Assembly: GCA_020744425.1 (NCBI GenBank)
Contig: JAGMUV010000008.1
Location: forward strand, 1,488,001 to 1,552,000
Direction: 5' to 3'
Source: Dactylonectria macrodidyma
Taxonomy: Eukaryota > Ascomycota > Sordariomycetes > Hypocreales > Nectriaceae
Length of the DNA: 64,000 nt
The notes beneath the pieces were generated by a model, which ran no database searches, was not told the DNA's origin, and saw nothing but the letters and a program-made list of their open reading frames with translations. This document shows, piece by piece, positions 10,060-22,664 of the stretch (position 1 is its first letter; every line of letters begins with the position of its first letter). The position numbers were made by a program, and so were the translations under genes.

Positions 10060-13000
10060 CCTGTGGGAGAACCCGTGGTCCCAGAACGGGCTACGATGCG
10101 GTTACGACGGATAGGGCTGTAGGATGGATTCGATGGAATTCTATATCGATATTGTCTCGAGGGAGTCGAGAATCGATATTCAAGGCACCCCACATTAATG
10201 AGACTACTACGTAGTAGGATGAGGGAAACGGTGGGAGCGATGACTGGCATGCTGTGCTATTTACGGTCTATCGGAGGGATGCAGGGAGATTGAGTAAGCG
10301 TGGAGATCTAACGTAGTAGTAAACAAGTATTCGTAGTCAGAATGAATAGATCAGGTTTGGTGGAGAACTTGATAGAGTGCAACAAGGTTCTGGTCCGATG
10401 TTGTTCAGTTCATCCGGTTCATCCAGGGATGAACTGCTTAGGGACGAATCGCCTGTTCAGGGATGACTGCAGTATGCACAGCTCACCGTCTACTTATGCA
10501 GATATGGTTGGAAAATATTTCTTTTCAGGTCATATCCCTGGTGCAGACGCGAAATCCCAGCAAGAAAAGGGAGTGCATCCGAAGGGTCCGTCGCGACCGA
10601 AAACCCAAAAATAGCCAGATTCAATGTGAGGCCCGACAAGACCATTTCCAATCTCCAGTCTAATATCTCCTGGCAGTAATACTACTGGCGGTCCGCGCAA
10701 TAGCAAGCTCCATACCGGCGAACGGTCAACCGCCACCGGACTCGGGATGCGATGAGGGATTGGCGCCTTTGCAGGGGGGCGAGTGGATGGAGACGGGGAT
10801 GGAAGTGTGGAGGCTCACCAACGTGGCACAAGCCATTGTAATCTCGATTGATAGGGATACCCGTAACGCTATTAGAAGAGGGATATGCAGTGAATCAGTG
10901 GGTTGAGTGGAATGCATAGCTGGATATTTGTGATGAAAAGGATGTTCAGTGGCTGGTTGCTGCAGCTGCATGTATCAGTCGGGAGAGTCCAGCCGACAAG
11001 GCTTAAAGCCTTGATTCAGATGAGAGACAAAAAGATGAAAGGGTGAGACACTCAGGCGATATTCAAGCCACCAAGCCTCGATATGCAGTCTCCAACGCCG
11101 TCGTCGCGTGTCACGGATGACAGCGGATCACCATCTGTTGAAGTTGTGAACGTTTGTATTAATATGTGTGAGTCGTGGACAGTCCAGTGTAAAACCTTGC
11201 TGGCAGAGTACTACGTACGAATAGGGTAATAGCCGGTGCAGCCCAAGCCGTGACACGAGAACCAACGCAACCGGTCGGGCCGACGGTCAATCTACAGAGC
11301 AAAAGCCTATCTGAATGCACTGGCAGTACCTGCATACTTGGCAATGGTAGATGGCTAGTAAAGGAGTACGATTGATGCCTGCAAGGGACGCATGGGGACG
11401 CGAGGCTTGACCTACATGATCCTTTATTATCAAGGGAATTAATAAAGTATTGCACTGTATGCAGGAGTTAGTGACGGGGCGGATAATCAAACCCCAACAA
11501 GACAGAAGCAAACAAATAGCTAGTGCTACCATGTCCTGTGCCTACTGTAACATCACGGTATCGATTCATGCTCAAGTTTAACGTCCTCCGCCGGGCAAAT
11601 GGTACCTGCGTGCTTCCGACACAGGTAGCTTCGCCCCTGGTTCATAGAAGAGTCAGCAGAAGCGGCAGTAGATACAGACTAGAAAGGATCTCCATCAAGC
11701 TATGGCTGGGCCGCCTCGACGCCGCGTCAGGCCATCAGCTGGGACTGGGGGCGGGGCTCGGTCCTTGACTCCATGTGCGAGTCTTGGGGAGACGGACTTC
11801 GGGGAATGCGTGGTTGGTTCTGTTGGGACGGGAAAATTTGGACATGATGCTGGGATGAGGAGGAGGGATGTCTTGGGTTGTATTGGGATGAATTTGATGG
11901 AGATTTGAACGCCCGGGATGAGGGGACAGCGAGCTGAGCACTGAGCAGACTGGCAGAGAGTCCTGGATCTCCCGCATTGACGTGCAGACAACCATGCATT
12001 TTTTGAGGCTGTGCTAATGAGAACTGCACGTTGCTTGTGAAATATCGGCTCCCTCTATTCCTCATCTCATCGTTTGGGCTCGTATTAAAACACCACCACA
12101 ACCCCACTCCCGGCATTGCATCCGAGGGTGAGAATCATATACACACTAATGTAGGTACAGGCTCCGTGTGTCCCGTACCTGCTTGCCACACACCATCTGC
12201 ACTAACCTTATGCTGTACTTTAAACGAGTTGTGCAGAGAGAGGTTTGTAATTTTTGTGCAATAAGAGGACCGCTCACCCCGGCTGATGTGTGTGTCACGC
12301 AACCCTTTCGGGAGCTGCGGCACATGGACAGCCCAAATGCAATCGGGACATTCGGCCCTGATTACTGCACGATTCTTGGGACGACCTGTGGCAAAACGGG
12401 GCATTCAAGTTGCGACGCTGGAAATTGTTTATGAGGGGAATAAGGTCAAAGGGGAAAGTTGAGTGAGGCGCCCGAGCCGGCGTTTCTAGATGTTGTTTCA
12501 ACTCTACAACCAGCAATGCCACTGGTTGATAGGGAGCGTGGAACAAGAATGACGTGTGGGACTTGTGTTTAAGGCGCCCGCTTGACATTGTCGGGGTAAG
12601 ATGAGTGTGTGATTGACAGGGTGAGGTGGTGATCCGACTGCAATCCATCAATTCGTGGTTCAGATGGTGGTTGGAGAAGACTCAAAAGGGCACCACCACA
12701 AAAGTCCTAGTCTAAATAAGCGAGGAGTGCTCAAGAAGGTAAGTTTACACCAAAGAGGGAATACGAATGTGGAATGAGTTGGCTGTTGGATTGATGAAAA
12801 GTCTGGAGCATCTCGATCGAGCAAGACCAATAGTGGATGAAAAGAAAGCCCACCATCTCGGTATCAATTCTCCTACAGGACCAGCGCTTTTGCGTTTGGT
12901 CAATCTAAGACTTGAAGAACTAAACTTGGAACATGTCCACTGGATGCCACTATGTCTGCAGGAAAATACCGCTTGAACCTCTAGTGACCAGTAAGCCATC

Positions 13001-14357
13001 GTTCGTATCTGCTAGAATTCTCGACTTCTTGCATCTTCTTCCAGCCGCCCTCGTACTCCGCATGCGCAAAGACCTACGATACACGTGTACCAGAAGGTGT
13101 GGTGATGGCTCATGCGCGCTTTGTAGCATCGCTTCTGGTGGTACGTACAGCACGATACGAAGTGTGGGCCCTGGCTAAAGCGATTGGCTTTGCCCAGTCC
13201 CTGTTTTTGTGCTGCAAGGGGCGGAGAAGCCGTGCCAAAAGGAGACGGCGTGACGCGACGATTGCACAAAAGGGGCAGGTCTGGAGAGGTTTATGAAATT
13301 GCACCAACTTTGATTTCACAAGGTGTGGGGGACTGTCTTCACAAGTGGGAAGGATTGTCTTCGCAAGTGTGGGGGATTCGGCTTGGCTGGCGAGAGAATG
13401 GGTGTCTGCATTGATGGGCAATTCATTTCACTGAGGCCCACTGATGCACCACCGGGAAGGCCATATCTCATGCAACCTTCTAAAACGATGGCCAGCCCAC
13501 GGGGCCTTGAATCGCAATCAATATGACGTGCACTAGGCATTCTTTCGTCTTCTCAGGGCGTTTTTCTCTTGGAGACTCTTGCTCCCTGGTCATCGAGTCG
13601 TCATTCAATTAATCCAGAAAAAGAGTCCAACTCGAGGCGTCAACCGAGGCCTCTGCCACAGCGAGCCAGCGAGATTGCCAAATTGCTTCAAGCCGGCGTG
13701 AGGTTTTGGAAGGATCGTCTATTTTGGTCATGTCTCACGGTTGAGCCAGTCGCCAATTGGGTTAACCGCCATGGCCAACACAGGTGGTGATCTGCATGAG
13801 AGACAGACACACCAACAACTTGGAGAACAACGGCCGCTCTTTGACGAGGTGGCTGGTCCGTTCGTATAACAGCGGTACGTACCTTTCGATTTAGGTACCT
13901 AGTAAATCGAAAAGTTCGATGACTTGGCAGCGTCCATCCCACCACTGCTCTAAATCGGCCCAGCTCTGTCCGCCAGCCTCCCGAACAATCTTGTGTCTCC
14001 CGCCAAACGGTTAGAAGAAAGGTTTTCTTTGGAGGGCAACCCAAAACGGCGGCGTGCCTGGCGTGGCCGCGTGTCCCTGTCCCAATGGAGCGCCCCCATT
14101 CCGGTACTCTGAGAACATTGGCCGAGATGGCTTTGTAGCGGCTCCAGCGCCTTGAATGACACCCTGGACGGCTTGTCAGGGGTAGAATCCAGGGGTTGCG
14201 AAAGGGTGTGGTAGGAGGAGTGTGGGCGTGAGGGATTCGGGATTGCATGGGATTTGTCCGTTTCGAGGCAATTGTCCCCATGGAGGGGGAGGAGCCAGCC
14301 GCCAGGCTCAACGAGGCATTCGAGTTCAATGAATGAGAGAGCACACGTTCCTCAGGG

Positions 14358-14398
14358 CCCTGATCTCAAGCCCTGATCTCAGGCCTTGATCTCAGGGC
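14358..14398. repeat. Three-copy short direct repeat
   Basis: The units CCCTGATCTCAAG, CCCTGATCTCAGG and CCTTGATCTCAGG follow each other with one or two changes. They sit in the gene-free stretch upstream of the WSC gene. Confidence 0.75.
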
Positions 14399-15269
14399 GT
14401 CTTGAGACCCTGGAGTCTTCGTCTGTCTGGACGCTCGGCGAGACTTGGCGTGTGCTGCGAGACTGCAGGTTCACTTGCTCCTGCGCCTAAGCAAGATGCC
14501 CCTGTTTTCTCATCTCGGGTTGTTATTTTTGTCTGTATTGTGAGAGCACTGCGAGACGCGGGACAATGTACCAGCGCATCATGGACAATGTATGTGTCTG
14601 TGTCGCATGTGTCGTGGCATGTTGGAGGACGGTGCGGCGCGTGTCGGACAAGTCTGTGTGGGCAAGCTGGAATACGGCACGACGAACCAACGACTTGTGC
14701 ATGTAGCCCTTGTTCTAGCGCGGTTGTGCCTGATGGGCCAATTTGTGTATCATAATTGTGTCGTGATTTGTGCATTTATTCCTCTCACAACCTGCCCATA
14801 TTATTCAATCCCATGCTAGTTTAATGTTCTCTCCGCGGCCATGTCCCATTTTAGGTGCACTCCTCTCGGTCGTGGAGCGATGGATTGCGTCGCTATAATA
14901 ACCTGTTAGTAGGGTCTCAGTGGACTTGCAGTGGGCTCGGTCTTCTAGTTCTAGGTGGAGAGGGTGTGCTGTGCGTTTTGTGCAAGCCTCTGGACGTGCG
15001 CCTTCCCCCCCCTGAACCCAGGCAATTCCCCTTACAATGTACCTTGTACCCCCCCGGTCCCCGCTGTTCAGGGCGGGTTGGTCTCTGGTTGGTCTCGGAA
15101 TGGCCCTGGACCGGCCCTGGATTGGGTGTGTGTGGTCCACTGACTGGCTAGGATCCAGTGGCCGCTGGGCTCACGCATTCCCGAAACCCTGACACCCAAG
15201 ACGCAGGGCTCCCGTCCAGGGCTCCAGTGCTCCAGGGCACCCAGGCCAGGTACTCACCCGACCGGCCGC

Positions 15270-15861
15270 TCAGTCCATCCCATCCTCCTTCCCTCCCTCC
15301 TCGCTCGCTCCTCTTCGTCCATTCTCGCCATCCCCTTTCAACAAAACAAGCCGCTCCCTCCAGACACTCGTTCCAGTCCCTCCTTCAAACCTCCCCCCCA
15401 CCCGTTGTTTTGTTCACTTTCCAAGCGTACGCAGTGACCAATACTGCCTTCGCCTCCTTTCCATCGTTGAGCCCTTTTTTCTTCTTCTCAACACAAGGGC
15501 GCTTCCGTAGAGCCATTTGATTCATCTCATTGCCTGTTTGCCGGTTTCACGACACCAAAACGATTCCAATCGACCCTCGACCGATCGAAAGGTCTATTTC
15601 GCCTCGACCCATCCTGACTCGTCCCCTTCAACAAGGGAAGACACGCTTCATCGACGATATACCCACCGTTCGCGTCGGCCACTCATTCACTCCTCGAGGG
15701 AGCACCTTTTCTGTCCGGACTCGACCTGATTCACTGCTGAACGATCTGGTGTGATTCTCAACATCAGAACAACAAACCCTCGAATCGAGTTGACTTGATT
15801 CGAACTTTGCTTTGGCATCGATAATTCCTACTTCACTCGCTTCATACACCAACCACACACA
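15270..15861 (+). promoter_or_regulatory. Pyrimidine-rich core promoter/leader of the WSC gene
   Basis: The plus strand shows long CT-rich tracts (for example CCTTCCCTCCCTCC near 15290 and similar tracts to about 15500), ending in an A/C-rich stretch and CACACACA just before the ATG at 15862. CT-rich tracts followed by an A-rich ATG context are common around transcription starts of highly expressed filamentous-fungal genes. The exact start site is not visible. Confidence 0.5.
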
Positions 15862-16777
15862 ATGAAGGCTGCGACGCTTTTCTCTCTCGCCTTCGTGGCA
15901 GCCACCCAGGTCCTCGGAGCATATGCTGCCACCAAGACAACCAGCAGCACCCCGACACAGAAGCCTTCGACGGTGCCCATTGTCGATCAACTAACGTCTC
16001 ACGGTTGTTACAAGTCCGGAGGCAACTTGACCGTGGTTAAGGTCAAATATGTTGCTTCTGGCAGTTGCTGGGAGGCTTGTGTTAAGAAAGAGCAATATGT
16101 CATGGGACTTCACGCCTCAAGCTGCTACTGCGGCATGGTCTACCCCCCCGAAGAGGATGTGACGGATGACGACGAGTGCAATTATCCCTGCCCCTACTAC
16201 GATCTCGAGGCCTGTGGTGGTCTCGAGGATGGAATTTTCTCAATCTGGAACACTGGAGTCAATGTCGTCGTCGATGACATGGAGCCAGAGAGTTCGTCAA
16301 CATCTGCGGCAACTTCATCCACTGCGAAACCGACAACTTCCGCTGCCGAGACCGCCGCAACCACATCGGATGCTTCAAGCACGAGCTCGTCAGACAGTGA
16401 TTCCGACAACGATGGTGGCAAAAAGACAAATACCGTCGCTATTGCCGCCGGCTCCGTCATTGGCGTCGTCGCCGTTGCCGCCATCATCGGTGCGGCTGTC
16501 TTCTTTGTCCGTCGTCGTCGGAACGCCGAGATTGAAGAGGATCACCGCCGCAACGCTGCCGTCAATGCCTTCATCAACGGCTCCAAGCCTCCTGGCAGCA
16601 GTGGCAGCATCTCCATGACTGACTCCCGCCTTGACCCCGTCATGGCCCACCGAAGACTCAGCGACGGCAGCATCGCCGATGAACAAGACTACTCCCGGAG
16701 GATCCTCAGGGTTCGTTTCTGCTATCTCACTACCCTATTGACAACATGCTAACAAACAATAGGTCACCAACGCATGA
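15862..16777 (+). CDS. WSC-domain cell-wall integrity sensor, single-pass membrane protein
   Basis: Two exons, 15862-16710 and 16763-16777, joined across a 52-base intron so that the last four residues (VTNA) come from exon 2; 287 residues. Order of parts: signal peptide (residues 1-22), a short Thr/Ser stretch, a WSC domain (~45-132) with the expected eight cysteines (49, 69, 73, 88, 90, 106, 110, 118), a Ser/Thr-rich mucin-like stalk (~144-185), a membrane helix (~191-216), then RRRR and a ~65-residue cytoplasmic tail ending DYSRRILRVTNA. That is the layout of Wsc1/Slg1-type mechanosensors, which signal wall stress through Rom2, Rho1 and Pkc1 to the cell-wall-integrity MAP kinases. In yeast the sensor tail recruits Rom2, which links it functionally, though not in an operon, with the PIP5-kinase at 32466. 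Which of several WSC paralogues it is remains open. Confidence 0.92.
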
Positions 16778-18149
16778 GCACCCCAAGTCTTGCCATGAAA
16801 CAACCTCAACACCTTCCAACCATCGGCATTCGCGGCGTTTTGGGAATGACAGCTCATGTCTGTTGGTCGATCGACTCCCCGACGACCTGGCGGCGTTTAA
16901 ATCTTTTATATGGGCGTAGGGTTAGACCTTTCTTTTACCTCTGCGGAAATCACGACTGGATTTGATCAGCATCCTCGACAACTCGCCGGCTACCCCTACG
17001 CCGTCCACTCCTTTGTCACATTTCAATCACAAGCCCTGATTCTAGCGACCGGAGAAGACAGGAGCAAATGCGTCGACGAATGACTTGACTGTCGTTGGAT
17101 CGAATGCCACTCCACTTCTTCCGGACGCCGGTTGGGGCGACGCGTTTTACGACGCACATTATCCACGTGTTACTGGCGTGCCCGTTTTTAACGACTGGGA
17201 GTCCTAGGTCTCCTGTGTACAAAATCCTCTTGCCTGGCGGGCGAAAGGAAAGGTCTTGACAGAGGGCAATTTAAGCCCTCTTGGGATATGGGCAAGGTAC
17301 AAAACGAGCGACCCTCACTTAGACACTAGGCACAGGAGAAGAGCCAGCCCATTGATCTGTTGATAGGGGTGGGCTGGTGAGGATGGAGCGTGGATATCCT
17401 CTGGTCGCTTTATTTACTCTTTACTTGACTCTTCTATTTCTCTTTCGGATCATGGTCACTTATGCTGTGACAAGGTGTCGACTGTATGTAGGGATTGCGA
17501 ATAGTAATCGAATACCGGCACTTGACCTTGATTTTTGTGGCGTTAAGCTTATATGTGTGCTTGAGCATGTACTACATGTTTCACCCGTCATTTATGAGAA
17601 GATGCCGTCTTGGCCTTGTATCTGTCTCGTTTGCTGCTTGGACATTCAACACCTCCCCACAGGACCAGATCGATCTGCCTCGTAATCTGATATTTCCGTT
17701 ACTCTTGATAGAACGTTTGACTCGTCATGTCTGGTCGTCATGGATGGATCCACGATGGATCTTGTTTCAGTTGTCTGGAGCGGAACCTTTGTTCAGAGAG
17801 TAGCCTACGCGTAGAATGGATATAGACATATGAACCCGAGTATAACGGCACAAATATTTTTGATATTTGCTTGGCAATCCTTTGACACAATGGTGCATTG
17901 AGATGTGATGGGTGCCTTGGAGTCGTATGGGTCACGTGATCCGAAACATTGAAGCTCAAGCGTGGAGCTGTCGCGTCTGAAAAGTTGGGTCTCCAAACAC
18001 ATGAACAAAGCGATCAGACTCAACGACTTCTTCCCCCACGGCACGCCTGCTGACCTGCATTTCAACTCTGACCATTCGGGATCTGAATTTTACCTGTGGG
18101 ATTCTTGGAACCGTACTGCGCAGGGCTACTCGCCCGCGCTTCCTTCACC
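16778..18149. other. Intergenic region, no gene seen
   Basis: About 1.37 kb between the WSC stop and the nucleoporin start, both on the plus strand. It should hold the WSC 3' untranslated region and the nucleoporin promoter. The part from ~17380 to 17900 is noticeably more AT-rich than the flanks. No convincing open frame was found. Confidence 0.55.
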
Positions 18150-20319
18150 ATGAGCTCTCTCACAGCTCCCCGGATCCGTCGCACGGCGCAAAACACACAA
18201 TTCACGTAAGTCAAGCTCCTGCTACCCCTACAGGCAGTGGAAATACTCACAAATTAGATATAACCTCTCTCGGCGCGTAAACGATGTCCAAACATACCCC
18301 GTTCAGTCCCCCCAGGGCGCGACCATTTTAATATACGGGCACGAGAACGGCGTGACGTTGGTATGGCGAGGAGGAAAAGCATTCAAGCCAGCTAAAAAGA
18401 CCCCTCCGAAAGAGAAACAGAACGGATCTATTGATGATTCGGTGATGATTATCGACTCGGACGACGACGAGCCGCCGGCCAAGGCCCATACTATTTCCAA
18501 GTACGAGGACAAGCCCCATTTCGAGGACGAAATCGAGGATGCCCCATACCCTGAGATTGTGCAGACACTAGACCTAGCTCTCGGAACAGCAGTTCTCAAG
18601 GTCGCGGTGATGCCCATGACCCCAACACCCGCACAGGATGCGGCCTGGGGAGGAGCCAAAGTCTTGACAGAGAGGATGGTCTTTGCCGTTTCGTGTGTCA
18701 CCAACGATGTCTACGTCGTCACATTACCTTTGACCCCTCCTTCGCCAGAGAGCAAGGCGAGGTCAGAGCTCTCCAGCGATCTCCTGGCTGGCAAGGCCGG
18801 ATCTGGGGCCTGGGGCGAGTCGCTTATCCTACTGAGTGGCCAGACCAAGCACAGCGAGGGAATCGCAATCAATTTGGTTATGCCCAAGGCGTCTGAACGA
18901 CCAGGTACACAATCACGAGCTGTCGTTGCCTCTCACTCGCGCGAGGCTTCGGGAACCCTTCACCTGTGGGATGTTCCCCTGGACCCCAAGGACAAACCTA
19001 CCAAAGCCGTCGAACCGTTCCAGACCGAATACCTGCCGAGCTCCCTCACAAGCATTTCCTTCAATTCGACTCATACGACACAGTTGCTCGTGGTGTCTGC
19101 GCTACAAGGAGTACGAATCTACGACTTTGCCCTCCCCTCGCTCCCCCCTGATCCGGATGCCACAGGACCCTTTCCCGTGCAAGGCTCTTGGCTTCTTACC
19201 CTCTACCAACCATTTGCTCGACCGTCATCGACGAGAAAACCAATTCTAGATGCCGCGTGGATAGCGCATGGTCGTGCCGTGTTTGTTCTCCTCGCCGATG
19301 GCACTTGGGGCATTTGGGATATTGACGGCGTTGGTCCCTCGTCGTCTGGTGCTGCCCTCTCGAACAGGCTCAAGTCCGGCGTTCGAGGCGCTGCCCTGAC
19401 GGCATTCAGCGTGACTGGCTTTGTCGAAGGAACGAGCTCACTACGAAGTGTCATGACCCAAAACAAAGAGAATAGCAACGGAGAATTTGCACCCATGACT
19501 CCTCACACTCGTCGCCAAGCCACAGCGTCCCTTAGTTCGGCCATGACTCTGGATCGCCTAGCTACCATTCGAGGTGGAGTCAAGGTCACATCTTTGCCCA
19601 CCACCGGCAACTCTCTACAAGACGAGAGCCTGGCGCTCTGGGTGGGCGGCCTGGACCATGTCTGCATCATTCCAGGCGTTTCACGGTTCTGGGAGTCTCA
19701 ACTCCGAAAAGATGCTGGTAGCGGTGTTGACCTCTTCAGCAGCGCTCAGCCAACTAAGATGATTAAGCTGCTGGACCTGTCTACTGGCCTTTTGGGTGAG
19801 CGCTGTGGCGGCGTTGGGCTCGCTGTGGACGCCTCGAATCACGGAGCTAGCCAGGATGGGGGCCTCCCCGCAGATGTGTTGATTCTTGGTGAAACCAGAA
19901 TTGTCATTGTGCGAGAGGGAGAGGATGGACCTGGAAGGAAAATTGGCGGAGTTGTCAGCACCCGAAAGCGACGACTCTTTTCAAAGGGAGACAAATCGGA
20001 CGCCATCATTGTTCACGGCAAGCAAGACAAGTCAACAAGGATATCCTTCAACCTCAGCACTGTCAAGCCGGGAACTCTACGATCCAAGCCCCTGTTCGGA
20101 CAAGATGAGTTTACTTCAGACTTGAGATCAGACAACGTCACTCCACCAGCTCGAACGCATGGAGGATTCGGCTTTGCGAATACCCTGAGTGCGGCAGCGG
20201 ATCTGGATGACGATAGTACATCACGAGACTTGGAAGTTGAGATGCTCGACATAATGGAGATTGACAAGACTCTGGAAAACATGCAGAGCAACGGGAGGAA
20301 TCCCTTTGGAAAGCAGTGA
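18150..20319 (+). CDS. Nup37-like nucleoporin (WD40-type) of the Y complex
   Basis: Exons 18150-18205 and 18258-20319, with a 52-base intron (GTAAGT donor, TTAG acceptor) and 705 residues. The start is MSSLTAPRIRRTAQNTQF; the frame continues into YNLSRRVNDVQTYPVQSPQG and YGHENGVTLVWRGG. The protein has scattered WD-repeat signatures such as GTLHLWDVP and GTWGIWDIDG separated by long loops, an acidic loop (IIDSDDDEPP) near residue 70, and a C-terminal helical tail on LEVEMLDIMEIDKTLENMQ. In length and in the N-terminal signature this resembles the extended Nup37 of filamentous fungi, a β-propeller that binds Nup120 in the outer-ring Y complex of the nuclear pore. Identification rests on family resemblance read by eye; another divergent WD40 nuclear protein is possible. 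Confidence 0.72.
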
Positions 20320-21388
20320 GGATAATTAGGACAACAAGATAGACACTGGGAGACGAGGTGTACGATACCCAAGACGCCATACAACGGCAGACATTTGGTT
20401 CCGATCATGTGAAGTCATGTCGATGACGCAAAGTGATTCCTCGGCACTAGTTCCCCATGGACTAGAGCCACAACCCCCTTCCGCACGGCAAGGTGGAGCG
20501 CAAGGCGAGACCCATCCTTGACTGCTCTGTATTCCGAGCGGTATATCAATCATTCTCGATGCCTGAAAAAGGCGGATTTCTTTTTCAAGACTTCCCCTTT
20601 CCGAATTGACCATTTGCTCTCCCAACTTTGGAGCCATGTCCTGTCATCTGCGGGCCATGATCTTCTAGAGTTTTCTGAACCTTGGGGATGAAAACGACGA
20701 AAGAAGCTTCCTGGTTTGTGGGGGATGTGGGGATACTTAGCTGGGTGGTATGAGTGTCGAGACATTCCATGACGTTGTTCGCTTATTGTCCTGTGATACC
20801 AAGTACATCCATATCCTTGTCTAGGCTGTCCTGTTGTCTGGACATATTATCTCGATCTGCGGCCCCGTTCTATTCTCCGGTTCTGTTGTCCTAGTCTATG
20901 CAGCTCTAATCTACGCTCTTAAAAAACAAGCAGCTCAATTAAATATATTCATCCCTCCCTGCTCTTCGAATGCCATATCCCCGTGCGACACCTCGACGTT
21001 TGCTATGCGACGCATCGACGTGGACGATACTCTGAAGCTTTTGTTGAAACTTTTGTTAGAGCTAGCTGCAAGATGTCATTCCGTAAAAGCGAATACACTT
21101 GCTCATGTACTCTAGGAAGACCTAGCCAATTATAATCAAGCGTTGGAGGATCAAATCAAGTTCATAGCATATATGTTGCGCAACATCTAAATTGCTGTGG
21201 AGGCCTGAGGCTGTCGTCGCACTTCGCGCAGGCGCGGTGTGGAGTCAATTAAGATCCCTGCCACAAATCGCGACAGGCGCGTCAACCTCCTTCACGCGTC
21301 AAGTTACTTCCTCCACCCAGCTTGCGAGATTCTTTTCGCATTCCTTCGACACAGCAATTGTCAAGACTTGGAGAAGCAAATCGCAAAG
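20320..21388. other. Intergenic region with FEN1 promoter
   Basis: About 1.07 kb between two plus-strand genes. The last ~200 bases are the FEN1 promoter and leader. I see no gene in the rest; the stretch at 20870-21180 is AT-rich. Confidence 0.55.
21294..21299. promoter_or_regulatory. MluI cell-cycle box (ACGCGT) upstream of FEN1
   Basis: An exact ACGCGT lies 90 bases upstream of the FEN1 ATG, with related GC-rich words (TCGCGA, GGCGCGTC) within the 35 bases before it. In yeasts the MBF factor binds ACGCGT to switch on replication genes at G1/S, and RAD27 is one of them. That this box works here is inference. Confidence 0.5.
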
Positions 21389-22664
21389 ATGGGTATCAAG
21401 CAACTCTTTTCTATCATCAAAGATGAGGCCCCCGATGCGATCAAGGAAGGCGAAATCAAGAACCAGTTTGGTCGCAAAGTCGCCATCGTGAGTCGCCCTC
21501 GTCGTAAAGCTGACACTCTGCTGACCGTTTAGGATGCCTCCATGAGCATCTACAGCTTCCTCATTGCTGTTCGATCTGATGGCCAACAACTTATGAACGA
21601 CACGGGCGAAACCACCTCCCACCTTATGGGCATGTTCTACCGAACCCTACGCATGGTCGACAACGGCATCAAGCCCCTCTACGTCTTCGATGGCGCGCCT
21701 CCCAAGCTCAAATCCGGGGAGCTGGCCAAGCGATTCCAACGCAAGCAAGAGGCTACCGAGGGTCTCGAGGAAGCCAAGGAGACGGGTACCGCAGAGGATA
21801 TTGAAAAGTTCTCACGACGAACCGTCCGCGTCACCCGCGAGCACAATGCCGAGTGCCAGCGCCTGCTCAAGCTAATGGGCATTCCCTACATTATCGCACC
21901 TACCGAGGCTGAGGCGCAGTGTGCTGCGTTGGCGCAAGCTGGCAAGGTGTATGCGGCGGCCAGCGAGGATATGGATACCCTTTGTTTCAACTCGCCTATT
22001 CTGTTGCGACACCTTACCTTTAGCGAGCAACGCAAGGAACCCATCCAGGAAATTCACCTGGAACGAGTCCTTGAGGGCCTGGGTATGGAGAGGAAGCAGG
22101 TATGTTTATCATGAACCTCACACTTGCACAACCTAACTCTGCTAGTTTGTCGACCTCTGCATCTTGCTCGGCTGTGATTACCTCGATCCCATCCCCAAGG
22201 TCGGCCCCACCACCGCTCTGAAGCTGATCCGCGACCACGGCTCCCTAGAGAAGGTTGTCGAGGCGATGGAGAAAGACCCAAAGAAGAAATATGTAATCCC
22301 CGAGGACTGGCCCTACAAGGATGCTCGGGATCTCTTCTTCGAGCCCGATGTGCGCAAGGCAGATGATCCCGAGTGCGACTTCAAGTGGGAGAAACCCGAC
22401 ATGGAGGGACTTGTGCAGTTTCTCGTCACGGAAAAGGGCTTCTCGGAAGATCGCGTGCGAAGCGGAGGTGCTCGCCTCGAGAAGACGATGAAGAGTTCAC
22501 AGCAGGCTCGACTGGAGGGGTTCTTTAAGCCGATCCCCAAGACTGACTCCGAAAAGGCGGCACACAAGCGAAAGTTGGAGGAGAAGAATGAGGAAAAGAA
22601 GAAAAAACTCAAGCAAGAGAAGAAAGACAAGGCGGCAGCCAAGGCTAAGCCTCGGGGAGCCTAA
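21389..22664 (+). CDS. RAD27: Flap endonuclease 1
   Basis: Exons 21389-21487, 21533-22099 and 22146-22664; introns of 45 and 46 bases, both phase 0; 394 residues, normal for FEN1. The start is [10 protein letters not shown] at the first ATG. The metal-binding acidic residues of the XPG/FEN superfamily are all in place: Asp34 (VAIDAS), Asp86 (YVFDGAPP), the pair in APTEAEAQ, the pair in ASEDMDTL, and Asp233 in GCDYLDPIP, which opens the helix-hairpin-helix region. A PCNA-interacting box QARLEGFF sits at residues 342-349 and is followed by a lysine-rich tail. The enzyme removes 5' flaps during Okazaki-fragment maturation and long-patch base-excision repair, working with PCNA, Pol delta and DNA ligase I in the nucleus. 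Confidence 0.97.

Larger units (their letters stand above)
10060..15861. other. 5.8-kb gene-free stretch upstream of the WSC sensor
   Basis: No protein family is recognisable on either strand. Open frames are short and mostly lack ATG starts. One 69-codon frame at 12767-12976 (plus, ATG start, MWNELAVGLM...) reads somewhat like protein, but it has no partner exon that I could find. A small repeat lies at 14358-14398. From about 15270 the plus strand becomes strongly pyrimidine-rich, which suggests that the leader of the WSC gene starts there. I see no transposon ends, terminal repeats or reverse-transcriptase motifs. Confidence 0.5.
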
